Of a DNA stretch of 64,000 nt, positions 36,384 to 45,446 are shown one piece after another. The notes under the pieces were generated by a model, which had not been told where the DNA came from, made no database searches, and saw only the letters and a list, made by a program, of their open reading frames with translations. The stretch is from the NCBI RefSeq assembly GCF_040049275.1, contig NZ_JBDZDT010000007.1, positions 62,001 through 126,000 of the forward strand. Reading direction: 5' to 3'. How positions within the stretch are numbered: position 1 is the stretch's first letter; each line of letters opens with the position of its first letter. The translations under genes were made by a program, and so were the position numbers. Source of the stretch: Aquabacter sp040049275 (lineage in GTDB: Bacteria; Pseudomonadota; Alphaproteobacteria; Rhizobiales; Xanthobacteraceae).

Positions 36384-37007
36384 ATGAGCACCGACAATGT
36401 GGAACGCCCTCTGACCTTGCTGGACTTTGCGAATGCCTCCAGCCGTCCCCCTGAGTTCCAGGAAGCTGCCCTTATCCTCATCGACTATCAGCTGGAATAC
36501 GTCACCGGCTCCTTGAGCCTGCCCGAGGCAAAGCCCGCGCTCAACGCAGCCCGAGGCCTGCTTGAGGCTGCGCGCCGGGGCGGCGCCGTCATTTTCCATG
36601 TGGTGCATCACGGACGGCCCGGCGGACGTCTGTTCGATCCCAAGGGGCGGTACGCAGCCGTCGCGCCGGAGGTTCAGCCGGAGGACGGCGAGGCCGTCAT
36701 CTTCAAGGGACTGCCGAATGCCTTCGAGGGCACGGGCCTCCAGCAACAGCTCGCCCTCACCGGACGCAAGGAACTCATCGTTGCGGGGTTCATGACGCAC
36801 ATGTGCGTCAGCGCCACCGTGCGGGCCGCCCTCGACCTTGGCTACCGCAGCACGGTCGTCGCCGACGCCTGTGCCACCCGTGACCTCCCCGACCCTCTGG
36901 GTGGGGTGATCCCGGCGGACGCTGTCCATCGCGCGACCTTGGCGGGGCTGGGAGATCGGTTCGCCATCATTGTCCGCGACGCCTCGGAGCTTTCCGCACG
37001 CGTGTGA
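36384..37007 (+). CDS. Isochorismatase-fold cysteine hydrolase
   Basis: Hydrolase of 207 residues with the complete isochorismatase-like triad: Asp34 in LILIDYQLEY, Lys108 in IFKGLPNAFEG and Cys141 in FMTHMCVSATVRAAL. Relatives hydrolyse amides or ureido compounds (N-carbamoylsarcosine, nicotinamide, ureidoacrylate). I chose ATG 36384 (GGAG about ten bases upstream) over a long N-terminal extension overlapping the previous gene. It follows the FMN monooxygenase by 79 bases and a strong hairpin, so it may be partly uncoupled from that operon. Substrate unknown. Confidence 0.87.
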   Translation: MSTDNVERPLTLLDFANASSRPPEFQEAALILIDYQLEYVTGSLSLPEAKPALNAARGLLEAARRGGAVIFHVVHHGRPGGRLFDPKGRYAAVAPEVQPEDGEAVIFKGLPNAFEGTGLQQQLALTGRKELIVAGFMTHMCVSATVRAALDLGYRSTVVADACATRDLPDPLGGVIPADAVHRATLAGLGDRFAIIVRDASELSARV

Positions 37008-37165
37008 GCCGTCGCGCGGGTCAGCCACGCGCATGCATGCCGGCATTTCCTGCATGGCGGAACGCCGCCATGACGTGACGCTCGCCCTTCCATGCCAATT
37101 GCAGCTAAACGAAAGCTATGCAGTTGGCGCGCGAAGCGGGTCAAAGCCGCGTCGAAGGGAAGGCC

Positions 37166-37933
37166 ATGACCGTCGAAACCATCCATCGTCTTTGGGACGA
37201 CCTGTCCGACTTCGATGTCAGTCAGTCGGTGGCGGCGGCAGCGCATCTCATGGCTGCACTCTGCGGCGCATCGAACGCCTGGAACGGGACCTGGGCGGGA
37301 GCCATACGCCTCGCGGACGCGACGTGCCTGGACCCGCTTCAGGGCTGGCGCGTGGGAGCAGTCCAGGCGCTCCACGCCATCGAGCCCCACCCGGACGAGG
37401 GGCATTTCAAGGAGATCCTCCGCGTCTGGGACCGGCGCGAGATCGACCCCTCCTTTCTGCTGCCGATGCGCGGTGTCGGCACGTTCCGGACCTATTCGTT
37501 CCGCCGGGAATTGCCGGCCGAATGGTTCGCATCAGATTTTTACGCGCGTCATTACGGTTCGGTCGGCACCCACGATGCCGTCTTCGTCGCCTTTCCCCTC
37601 AACGACGATTGCGAATCCCATTTCGGCTTCTATTCGACGAGGACCTTCACCGACGAGGAGATCGCGCTGCTTGCCTATGCGCTGCGCGGCATCAAGTGGT
37701 TCCACCGGCAGCTTCTGCTGGGCTGCGGCCTGCTGCTGGCGTCCACGCCTTTGACCTCCACCGAGCGCGAGGTGCTGCAATTGTTGCTTACCAAGGCGCC
37801 GGAAAAGGAGATCGCCCGCAACAAGGGCATCGCCGCCTCGACGGCCCATCAGCATGTGACGAGCATCTTCCGCAAGTTCGGCGTGCGCAGCCGCGCCGAG
37901 CTGATGAGCCTGTGGCTCAACAGCGGCGGATGA
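37166..37933 (+). CDS. LuxR-type transcriptional regulator
   Basis: Regulator of 255 residues. The C-terminal LuxR/GerE helix-turn-helix (about 195-252) reads LTSTEREVLQLLLTKAPEKE and IAASTAHQHVTSIFRKFGVR. The N-terminal 180 residues resemble an autoinducer- or GAF-type ligand domain with many Trp residues (LWDDLSD, NAWNGTWAGA) but I cannot identify a signature for acyl-homoserine-lactone binding. ATG 37166 has a GAAGGGAAGG region upstream; an earlier in-frame ATG at 37118 is less likely. It may control the preceding organosulfur operon or the following autotransporter; neither is shown. Confidence 0.85.
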   Translation: MTVETIHRLWDDLSDFDVSQSVAAAAHLMAALCGASNAWNGTWAGAIRLADATCLDPLQGWRVGAVQALHAIEPHPDEGHFKEILRVWDRREIDPSFLLPMRGVGTFRTYSFRRELPAEWFASDFYARHYGSVGTHDAVFVAFPLNDDCESHFGFYSTRTFTDEEIALLAYALRGIKWFHRQLLLGCGLLLASTPLTSTEREVLQLLLTKAPEKEIARNKGIAASTAHQHVTSIFRKFGVRSRAELMSLWLNSGG

Positions 37934-38187
37934 TCCGGCCGCCCGGCGCCCCCTCTATTTAGAGGATAGGAGGGACGAGAGCTTCGCGGCTATTTTCCGA
38001 AGTTGCGATTCTGGCGCAGGAGCCACCTTGCGCCGGGCGAAGCGGGCTGGAGAGGCGTGTCGCACGAGGGAGCCCTGGAGCGGGCGGTCCGCGTGCGCTA
38101 AACCGTCAATGGCGGTATGATGACGCCTCCCTTCTTGTTGAGGTTTCGCGCATATTCTCGGCTGGGATTGATTTGCGGGGCACTGAG

Positions 38188-41100
38188 ATGCTGATGGGGT
38201 TCCGGGGCGCCAATGGGCAGCCAGATCCGGCTGTGCCGGGCGGCGTTTTCGTCAGTGTCGCTCACAAGACCAGCATCAGCCTCCTCCGCAAGCGAGCCAT
38301 GCACTTGTCCTCGGCGACCTTCCTGGCCGGGGTGGTGATGTTGGCAGTGCCGCTTGCGCTGCACGCCCAGACCTTCGGAACCGACGGCGATCCGGGTGTC
38401 GGCCAGACTGGCGGAACCGGCTATGGCGAGGGGCTTTTCCCCGGTGGCGGCGGCAAACCCGCAGCTGGTCCGGGTGGTGCCGGGGCGGGAGGGGGCGGTG
38501 ACGGCGGAGTAGGTCGCGGTACAGGCGGCGGTGGTGGTGGCGGCGTGGGAAGCGGCGGCGGCGGCGGAGCTGGCTACGGCAATGGAAATGGTAGCCAGGG
38601 CCAATCCAGTGTCGGCACAAATGGAGGCGCTGGCGGGCCGGGCGACGGGGGTGGAACAGGCGGTGGCGGTGGCGGTGGAGGAGGAACGGCCGCTACAGCC
38701 GCTGTAGGAAATGTCTCTTATACGGGAGGGCGTGGCGGCAATGGAGCGTCGGCTCCTGCCGGTAATTCGGCTGGCGGCGGGGGCGGGGGCGGAGGTGGAA
38801 TCGGACTGGCTCTTACAGGCGGTGGTGCAACCACGATAACCGGGACGGCCGTTGTTTCCGGGGGCGATGGCGGCAATGGCGGCAATGGTGCAACGAATGG
38901 CGGCGGGGCAGGCGCCGGCGGTGGCGGCGGTGCCGGCGGCTACGCAGTGTCTCTCTCGCAATCCGGTGCCTTCACCAATAGCGGAAGCCTGCAGGGTGGA
39001 AATGGTGGCCTGGGCGGCTTGGGGAGCACCGGGTCGAGTGGCACGGGGCAGCCCGGCCAGGCGGGCGCAGGCGGCGCGGGCCTCGTGGTCAGCGCATTGC
39101 CCGCCGGCCAGACTGCCGCCATTGTCAACAGCGGCACCATTGCCGGCGGCTTCACCGGCGGCCATGACGGAGACGAGGCGTATCGCGCCAGTGCCATCAT
39201 CTTCACCGGCGGCTCGAACAGGCTGACTTTCAATAATGCCACGTCGGGCCTGCTCGGCGGCATAGAGCTGCAGAACAATACGCACCTCATCTTAAACTAC
39301 AACGCGAACGTGACGGTGCCGAACGTCATCTCCGGCGCTGGCGACGTGTTCATGAGCGGCGGCGGTACGCTGACGCTCACCGGCACGAACACATATAACG
39401 GCGGCACGACAATCGGTGTGGGCGTTATCAATTTCAGCAGCGCCAGCAATTTCGGCTCCGGCAACATCACGCTGCTGGGTGGCGGCGGCCTGCAATGGGC
39501 GGTGGGGAACACCACCGACATTTCCGGCAAGCTTAATGCCATAGATTATCCCGGCGCGGTTTTCGATATCGGCGCCAATAACGTCACCTTTGCCAGCGCG
39601 CTGTCCGGCTACGGCATCACCAAGCGGGGCACTGGCACGCTCACGCTGGCGGCCTCGAACAGCTATTTCGGCTCGACAACCGTCTCTGCCGGCACACTCC
39701 GCGCCGGGGCCGCCGACGTGATCGCATCCAGCTCCGGCTTGATCCTTCTTAACTTTAGCGGCGTCGTCTTCGACCTGAACGGCTTCAACCAGTCGCTCGC
39801 TTCGCTCGTGGGCGGCGGCACCACTGGCGGCAACATCACGCTGGGCACCGCCGCCCTGACAGTGAACCAGGCTGACGACACCACCTATGGGGGCGTGATT
39901 TCCGGCAGCGGCCGCGTGACCAAGCAGGGCGCCGGCATCCTCACCCTGTCGGGTGTCAGCACCTATCAGGGTGCGACCACCATTTCGGCCGGCACGCTGA
40001 AACTGTCCGGCGCGGGGAGCATCGCCGCCTCCTCAGGGGTGGCTGTGAACGGCACGCTGGATATTTCCGGCACTACCTCCGGCGCGACCATCAAGACCCT
40101 GTCGGGAACCTCGGCGAGCGGTGTGGTGGCGCTGGGAAGCCAGCCCCTCACCGTGACGCAGAGCGCCGACGCCACCTTCGCCGGCGGCTTCACGGGCAGC
40201 GGGGCGCTGACGAAGGTGGGAACCGGCGCGCTGACCCTCTCCGGTGACAGCAGTACCTACACCGGGGGGGTGAGCGTCAATGCCGGCACGCTCTCAGTCC
40301 AAGACGGCGGCAAGTTGACAAGCGCGGGCAGCTCGATCGGCGATCCGTCCGGCGCGACGGCTGTGGCGGCGATCGTGAAGGGCACGGGCTCGAGCTGGGA
40401 TATGGGCAGCGGGCTCCTTGCCTTGAGCGATGTGGGGGGCGGCGCGCTCACCATCCAGGATGGCGGCAAGGTGACGAGCGGGAGCCTCGTTCTGTGCCAG
40501 AGCACCTGCGCGAGCGGTGTCGCGACCACCTTGACCCTCAGTGGCAGCGCCGCCGACGGGCGCGGCACGCTGGCCACCGGCCAGGTCCGGCAGTTCTTTG
40601 GCGACGGGCTGCTAGTTTTCGACGGCGGCGTGCTGCAGGCAACCCGGACCCAGACCGGCTTCGTGCAGGGCTTCGACACGAACGAGATCGACATCCGGTC
40701 GGGCGGCGCCTTCATCGACAGCAACGGCTTCGACGTCGAAATCGGCAGCAACAGCGCTGTTCTCTCGGGCGTGGGCGGGCTCACCAAGCAGGGCACGGGC
40801 ACGCTGAAACTGACCGGCCCCAACACCTACACCGGGGCCACGACGGTCAGCGGCGGCATTCTCGACATCAGCAACGGATCGGCCCTCGGCACAACGGATG
40901 CCGGTACCTCCGTATCCTCTGGTGCCACGTTGGCCCTCGAGGGCGACATTACGGTGGGCGCCGAGACGCTGGCCCTGAGCGGGCTCGGCGTTTCCAATCT
41001 GGGCGCCCTGCGCAACATCAGCGGCAATAACACCTATGGCGGGGCCATCACTTTGGGCTCTACCACGCGCATCAACAGCGATGCCGGCGAGTTGACCCTG

Positions 41101-41244
41101 ACGGGCGGCGTGACCGGCGCCTTCCTGATCGTGGGCGGTAACGGAAACACCACCATTTCAGTGTCATCGGCACCAGCAGCGGCCTGTTCAAGGACGGCTC
41201 CGGCATCCTCACCCTGTCGGGCGTCAATACCTATACCGGCGTGA
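38188..41244 (+). CDS. Autotransporter adhesin, 5' part (signal and passenger)
   Basis: N-terminal 1,018 residues of a giant autotransporter. An extended signal peptide (hydrophobic core AGVVMLAVPLALHAQ) is followed by a glycine-rich block of about 220 residues full of GGGG and GGX runs, then beta-helix passenger with at least five PATR-type repeats (LTKQGTGTLKLTGPNTYTGA and similar). Near 41161 the reading frame is lost: after GGNGNTTIS the frame reads about 30 non-family residues to a stop. Adding one base restores GVIGTSSGLFKDGSGILTLS and joins the next open frame perfectly. The start could also be a TTG at 38173; the ATG at 38188 has only a weak ribosome-binding site. Confidence 0.82.
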   Translation: MLMGFRGANGQPDPAVPGGVFVSVAHKTSISLLRKRAMHLSSATFLAGVVMLAVPLALHAQTFGTDGDPGVGQTGGTGYGEGLFPGGGGKPAAGPGGAGAGGGGDGGVGRGTGGGGGGGVGSGGGGGAGYGNGNGSQGQSSVGTNGGAGGPGDGGGTGGGGGGGGGTAATAAVGNVSYTGGRGGNGASAPAGNSAGGGGGGGGGIGLALTGGGATTITGTAVVSGGDGGNGGNGATNGGGAGAGGGGGAGGYAVSLSQSGAFTNSGSLQGGNGGLGGLGSTGSSGTGQPGQAGAGGAGLVVSALPAGQTAAIVNSGTIAGGFTGGHDGDEAYRASAIIFTGGSNRLTFNNATSGLLGGIELQNNTHLILNYNANVTVPNVISGAGDVFMSGGGTLTLTGTNTYNGGTTIGVGVINFSSASNFGSGNITLLGGGGLQWAVGNTTDISGKLNAIDYPGAVFDIGANNVTFASALSGYGITKRGTGTLTLAASNSYFGSTTVSAGTLRAGAADVIASSSGLILLNFSGVVFDLNGFNQSLASLVGGGTTGGNITLGTAALTVNQADDTTYGGVISGSGRVTKQGAGILTLSGVSTYQGATTISAGTLKLSGAGSIAASSGVAVNGTLDISGTTSGATIKTLSGTSASGVVALGSQPLTVTQSADATFAGGFTGSGALTKVGTGALTLSGDSSTYTGGVSVNAGTLSVQDGGKLTSAGSSIGDPSGATAVAAIVKGTGSSWDMGSGLLALSDVGGGALTIQDGGKVTSGSLVLCQSTCASGVATTLTLSGSAADGRGTLATGQVRQFFGDGLLVFDGGVLQATRTQTGFVQGFDTNEIDIRSGGAFIDSNGFDVEIGSNSAVLSGVGGLTKQGTGTLKLTGPNTYTGATTVSGGILDISNGSALGTTDAGTSVSSGATLALEGDITVGAETLALSGLGVSNLGALRNISGNNTYGGAITLGSTTRINSDAGELTLTGGVTGAFLIVGGNGNTTISVSSAPAAACSRTAPASSPCRASIPIPA

Positions 41245-44200
41245 CCACCATTTCCGCCGGCACGCTGACCCTGTCGGGCACCGGCAGCATCGCATCCTCT
41301 GCGAGCGTGGTGGTGAACGGCGCCTTCAACATCGGCCTCCTCAGCGGCCCGGGCACCACCGTCAAAAACCTGTGGGGCGGCTCGGCGGGCGGCGTGGTGG
41401 CGCTGGGGGACAAGACCCTGACGGTGGTGGAGCAGACCGGCTTCCTCGACTATGCCGGCAGCCTCACGGGCACCGGCACGCTCATCAAGCAGGGCACGGA
41501 ATCCCTCACGCTCAGCGGCAACAGCAGCGCCTTTGCCGGCACCACGCAGGTGGATCAGGGCACCCTGTTCGTCAGCAACCACGGCGGCACCTCCGCGGGC
41601 GTGCTGGGCGGCAATGTCACGGTGGCCTCCGGGGCGACGCTGGAAGGGGTGGGCGGCACCATCGGCAGGACGGTGAGCGTGGCGGCGGGCGGCACCCTGG
41701 GCTGGACCACGCAGGGCTCCAATATCGGCGGGCTCACCATGGGCTTCCTGACCATGGATGCCGGGGCCATCACCACCATCAACCTGCTGTCGCCCGTGCC
41801 CGCGGGGAGCATCTTCACCGTCGCCGGTAACGCTACGGTCAACGGCACCCTCAACCTGGAGAGCGCGCCGGGCAACGGGGCGGGCGTTTACCGGGTGTTC
41901 TCCACCGGCGGGACGCTGACCAATGCCGGCATGGTGCTGGGCCAGACGCCCACCGGCTACAGCTTCCAGATCGACACCCAGGCGACGACCTTGGACGTGG
42001 TGGCGACCACCCTCGACACCTCCGTGCAATATTGGAGCGCGGACGGTACGACGCGCGGCGGCGGAGGCAACTGGACCTCGGCCAATCCCTGGCTGGGGGT
42101 GAACGGCGGCTATGCCCCCTGGGCGGGCCAGGTGGGCGTGTTCGACGGGACGCCGGGCATCGTCATGGTGGACGGGACCCAGGGCTTCGGCACGCTGGAG
42201 TTCCTGACCTCGGGCTATCAGATCCAGGCGGGGATGGCGGGCGTCCTCGACCTCGGCGCGGGCGGGCGGCTGTGGGCGGAAGGCGAGGACATCGTCGTCA
42301 CCGTCTCGGCGCCCATCACCGGGACGGGGGCGCTGACCAAGATCGGCGCGGGCACCATCATTCTCTCCGGGACCAACACCTACCAGGGCGGCACGGTGCT
42401 GCAGGCCGGCACGCTCTCCATCGCTGCCGACGCCAATCTCGGCGCCGCCTCCGGGGCGCTCACCTTCACCGGCGGCGAGCTGGAGACCACGGCGAGCTTC
42501 ACCAGCGCGCGCGCCGTGGTGCTCACCTCCAACGGCCTGATCAATGTGGGCGAGGACACGACGCTCACGCTCACCGGCAGCGTCTCCGGCGCGGGTGGCA
42601 TCGTCCTCGGCTCCGGCACGCTGGTGCTCTCGGGCACCAACACCTATCAGGGCGGGACCACCCTGTTCGCCAGCACGCTCCAGGTGTCGTCCGACGCCAA
42701 TCTCGGCGTGGCCTCGGGCGGGCTGACCTTCAACGGCGGCACGCTCGCCACCACGGCGAGCTTTTCGAGCGCGCGCGCGATCACCCTCAATGCCCCCACG
42801 ACCATCAGCGGCGATCCCATCCCCGGCAACGGCACCTTCGACACGGCTGCTGGCACCGCCCTCACCTTGTCGGGCGTGGTCTCCGGGGCCGGGGCGCTGA
42901 TCAAGGCCGGCGCGGGCACCCTCGTCCTCGCCGGGGCCAATACCTATACGGGCACGACCACCATCAATAGCGGCACCCTGGCGCTCTCCGGGGCGGGCAG
43001 CATCGCCGCCTCCAGCGGGGTGGTCGCCAACGGCACGTTCGACATTTCCGGCACCTCGGCCGGGGCGTCCATCCAGGGCCTGACGGGAAGCGGAGCGGTC
43101 ACGCTTGGCGGGCAGACGCTGACGCTGTCCAACGCGTCGGGCACCTTTTCCGGCATCATCGGCGGCAGCGGCGGCCTGACCCTGTCCGGCGGCACGCAGA
43201 CCCTGTCCGGCGCCAACACCTATACCGGCGCCACCACCATCACTGGCGGCACGCTGGCGCTCTCCGGGGCGGGCAGCATCGCCGCCTCCAGCGGCGTCGT
43301 GGCGAACGGAACATTCGATATCTCCGGCACCACCTCCGGCGCATCGATCCAGAGCCTCAGCGGCACGGGTGGAGTGGCGCTCGGCGGGCAGACGCTGACC
43401 CTGACCAACGCCTCCGGCACGTTCTCCGGTGTCATCTCCGGCAGCGGCGCCCTGGTGCTCGCGGGCGGGAGCCAGACGCTGACCGGGGCGAACAGTTACA
43501 CCGGTGGCACGACAGTGTCCTCCGGTATGCTCGTTCTCGGGAGCTCGAGGGCGGCGGGCACGGGCGCCATCTCGCTGGCCGGTGGGACGACGCTGGGCTT
43601 CGCCAGCGGCATCAGCGTCGCCAATGCCATCGCGCTGGGCGGCAATGTCACCTTCGACCTCGCCTCGGGCAGCGCGACCGCCTCGGGCGCCCTCACCGGC
43701 ACCGGCGCCGTGACCTATACCGGCGGCGGCCTCATCAGCCTGACCGGCGACAGCTCGGCCTTCGCGGGCACCACCACCGTGGACGGAACCCTGTCGGTGA
43801 ACGGCACCCTCGGCGGCAGCGTCAACGTGCTGTCCGGCGGCACGCTGAAGGGCAATGGCACGGTGGGCGCGACCACCATCGCCTCCGGCGGCACCATCGC
43901 GCCGGGCAATTCCATCGGCACGCTGACGGTGAACGGCCCGCTCACCTTCGCGTCCGGCTCCACCTATGCGGTGGAGATCAATCCCCAGGGCCAGTCGGAC
44001 CGGATCGCCGTCACCGGCAGCGCCACGCTGAACGGGGCCACCGTCTCGGTGACCAAGGCGCCGGGCAGCTACCTGCCGGGGACCAGCTACACCATCCTCA
44101 CCGCCCAGGGCGGTGTGGCGGGCACGTTCGGGCCGCTCACGCAGGACCTGCCCTTCATCAACCTCGCGCTCTCCTACGCCCCCACCGACGTCACCTTGAA

Positions 44201-45353
44201 CGTGGTGCGCAACCAGGTCTCGTTCCCCAACGTGGCGGTGACGGCGAACCAGGTCGCCACCGCGGGCGCGGTGGAGGCGCTCGGGCAGGGCAATGCGCTC
44301 TACAATGCCGTGGTGTCACAGACGAGCGTCGCGGGCGCCCAGCAGGCCTTCAACGCGCTCGACGGCGAGGTCTATCCCTCGGCCCTGTCGATCTTCCAGA
44401 ATGAGAGCCTGATCCTGCGCCGGGCGGTGCTGGACCGGGCCCGCGTGCCGGTGGCGGCGCCGGGCGCCGCGCCCCTCGCCTATGCCGGGGGCACGGACGT
44501 GGTGGCGGTGCCCGGCACCCCCAACGCCTTCTGGGCTCAGGGCTTCGGCGCCTGGGGCCAGATCGACGGCAACGGCAATGCCGCCACCATCTCCGGCAAC
44601 ACGTCGGGCGTGTTCGTGGGCTACGACCGCACCTTCTCCCCCGGCCTGGGCGACTGGCGGCTCGGCTTTGCGGCGGGATACTCCTCTTCCAGCTACCAGG
44701 TGGATGCGCGCAACTCGTCCTTCTCCAGCGACAATGCCCATGTGGCGCTCTATGGCGGCGGCACGGTCGGGGCATGGGGGCTGCGCTTCGGCGGGGCCTA
44801 TAGCTGGGCGGACATGAGCGTCAGCCGCAGCGTCGTCTTCCCCGGCCTCTTCAACCAGCTCAGCGCCGACACCACCGCCCGCACCGGCCAGGTGTTCGGC
44901 GAGGTGAGCTATGGCCTCTCTTTCGCCTCCGTGGGACTGGAGCCGTTCGCGGGCTTGGCTTATGTCAATGTGGATCTCGACGATTTCTCCGAGACGGGCG
45001 GTCCCTCCGCGCTGACCTCCTCTGGCGCGAGCGAGGGCGTGACCTATTCCACCCTCGGCGCCCGGGTGAGCGTCCCTCTGGCACTCGGCACCATCGCCAC
45101 CAGCTTCAAGGGCACGCTGGCGTGGCAGCACGCCTTCGGCGACACGGCGCCGGAGGCGCTGTTCGCCTTCGGCCCCGGCGCCCAGCCGTTCGCCATCTCC
45201 GGCGTCCCCATCGCCAGCGATGCGGCGCTGGTGGAAGCCGGCCTCGACATGGCGTTCACCGCCAACACCACCTTGTCCGTCTTCTATGCCGGCCAGCTCG
45301 CCAGCACCGACACCAGCAACATGGTCAAGGGAAGCTTTGCGATCAGGTTCTGA
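41241..45353 (+). CDS. Autotransporter, 3' part (passenger and outer-membrane barrel)
   Basis: Remaining 1,370 residues of the autotransporter, nominally from a GTG at 41241; homology already resumes near 41166 in this frame. At least seven further PATR repeats form the passenger. The C-terminal 280 residues or so are an autotransporter beta-barrel (from AFWAQGFGAWGQIDGNGNAA, with YAGQLASTDTSNMVKGSFAI and a terminal Phe), which inserts in the outer membrane and exports the passenger. Alone, this part has no signal peptide and no ribosome-binding site, so it can function only if the frameshift is an error, is bypassed or is reversible. Probable role: adhesion or autoaggregation. Confidence 0.82.
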   Translation: MTTISAGTLTLSGTGSIASSASVVVNGAFNIGLLSGPGTTVKNLWGGSAGGVVALGDKTLTVVEQTGFLDYAGSLTGTGTLIKQGTESLTLSGNSSAFAGTTQVDQGTLFVSNHGGTSAGVLGGNVTVASGATLEGVGGTIGRTVSVAAGGTLGWTTQGSNIGGLTMGFLTMDAGAITTINLLSPVPAGSIFTVAGNATVNGTLNLESAPGNGAGVYRVFSTGGTLTNAGMVLGQTPTGYSFQIDTQATTLDVVATTLDTSVQYWSADGTTRGGGGNWTSANPWLGVNGGYAPWAGQVGVFDGTPGIVMVDGTQGFGTLEFLTSGYQIQAGMAGVLDLGAGGRLWAEGEDIVVTVSAPITGTGALTKIGAGTIILSGTNTYQGGTVLQAGTLSIAADANLGAASGALTFTGGELETTASFTSARAVVLTSNGLINVGEDTTLTLTGSVSGAGGIVLGSGTLVLSGTNTYQGGTTLFASTLQVSSDANLGVASGGLTFNGGTLATTASFSSARAITLNAPTTISGDPIPGNGTFDTAAGTALTLSGVVSGAGALIKAGAGTLVLAGANTYTGTTTINSGTLALSGAGSIAASSGVVANGTFDISGTSAGASIQGLTGSGAVTLGGQTLTLSNASGTFSGIIGGSGGLTLSGGTQTLSGANTYTGATTITGGTLALSGAGSIAASSGVVANGTFDISGTTSGASIQSLSGTGGVALGGQTLTLTNASGTFSGVISGSGALVLAGGSQTLTGANSYTGGTTVSSGMLVLGSSRAAGTGAISLAGGTTLGFASGISVANAIALGGNVTFDLASGSATASGALTGTGAVTYTGGGLISLTGDSSAFAGTTTVDGTLSVNGTLGGSVNVLSGGTLKGNGTVGATTIASGGTIAPGNSIGTLTVNGPLTFASGSTYAVEINPQGQSDRIAVTGSATLNGATVSVTKAPGSYLPGTSYTILTAQGGVAGTFGPLTQDLPFINLALSYAPTDVTLNVVRNQVSFPNVAVTANQVATAGAVEALGQGNALYNAVVSQTSVAGAQQAFNALDGEVYPSALSIFQNESLILRRAVLDRARVPVAAPGAAPLAYAGGTDVVAVPGTPNAFWAQGFGAWGQIDGNGNAATISGNTSGVFVGYDRTFSPGLGDWRLGFAAGYSSSSYQVDARNSSFSSDNAHVALYGGGTVGAWGLRFGGAYSWADMSVSRSVVFPGLFNQLSADTTARTGQVFGEVSYGLSFASVGLEPFAGLAYVNVDLDDFSETGGPSALTSSGASEGVTYSTLGARVSVPLALGTIATSFKGTLAWQHAFGDTAPEALFAFGPGAQPFAISGVPIASDAALVEAGLDMAFTANTTLSVFYAGQLASTDTSNMVKGSFAIRF
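42981..43532 (+). repeat. Tandem 276-base repeat inside the autotransporter
   Basis: Two consecutive 92-residue units beginning at 42981 and 43257 share long nearly identical DNA, for example GCGCTCTCCGGGGCGGGCAG at each start, and both encode ALSGAGSIAASSGVVANGTF. A more diverged copy occurs near 40010. Such tandem units can expand or contract by recombination. Confidence 0.75.
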
Positions 45354-45375
45354 GCGGCGTCATTGCATCCCGGTT

Positions 45376-45402
45376 GGTGGCGTCGCTACAGGCGGCGCCA
45401 CC
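45376..45402. terminator. Weak hairpin between convergent genes
   Basis: GGTGGCG and CGCCACC can pair around a 13-base loop, 20 bases after the autotransporter stop and before the end of the convergent transporter gene. No T-run is present, so the call is tentative. Confidence 0.3.
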
Positions 45403-45446
45403 TCAGCGATGCGCTCCATCGTTCCCATCTCGCGCGACCGGACGCC

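Noticed and set aside
38400..39100. CRISPR-like or microsatellite repeat
   Set aside because: The repetitive look comes from glycine codons of the autotransporter; there are no regular spacers or direct repeats.
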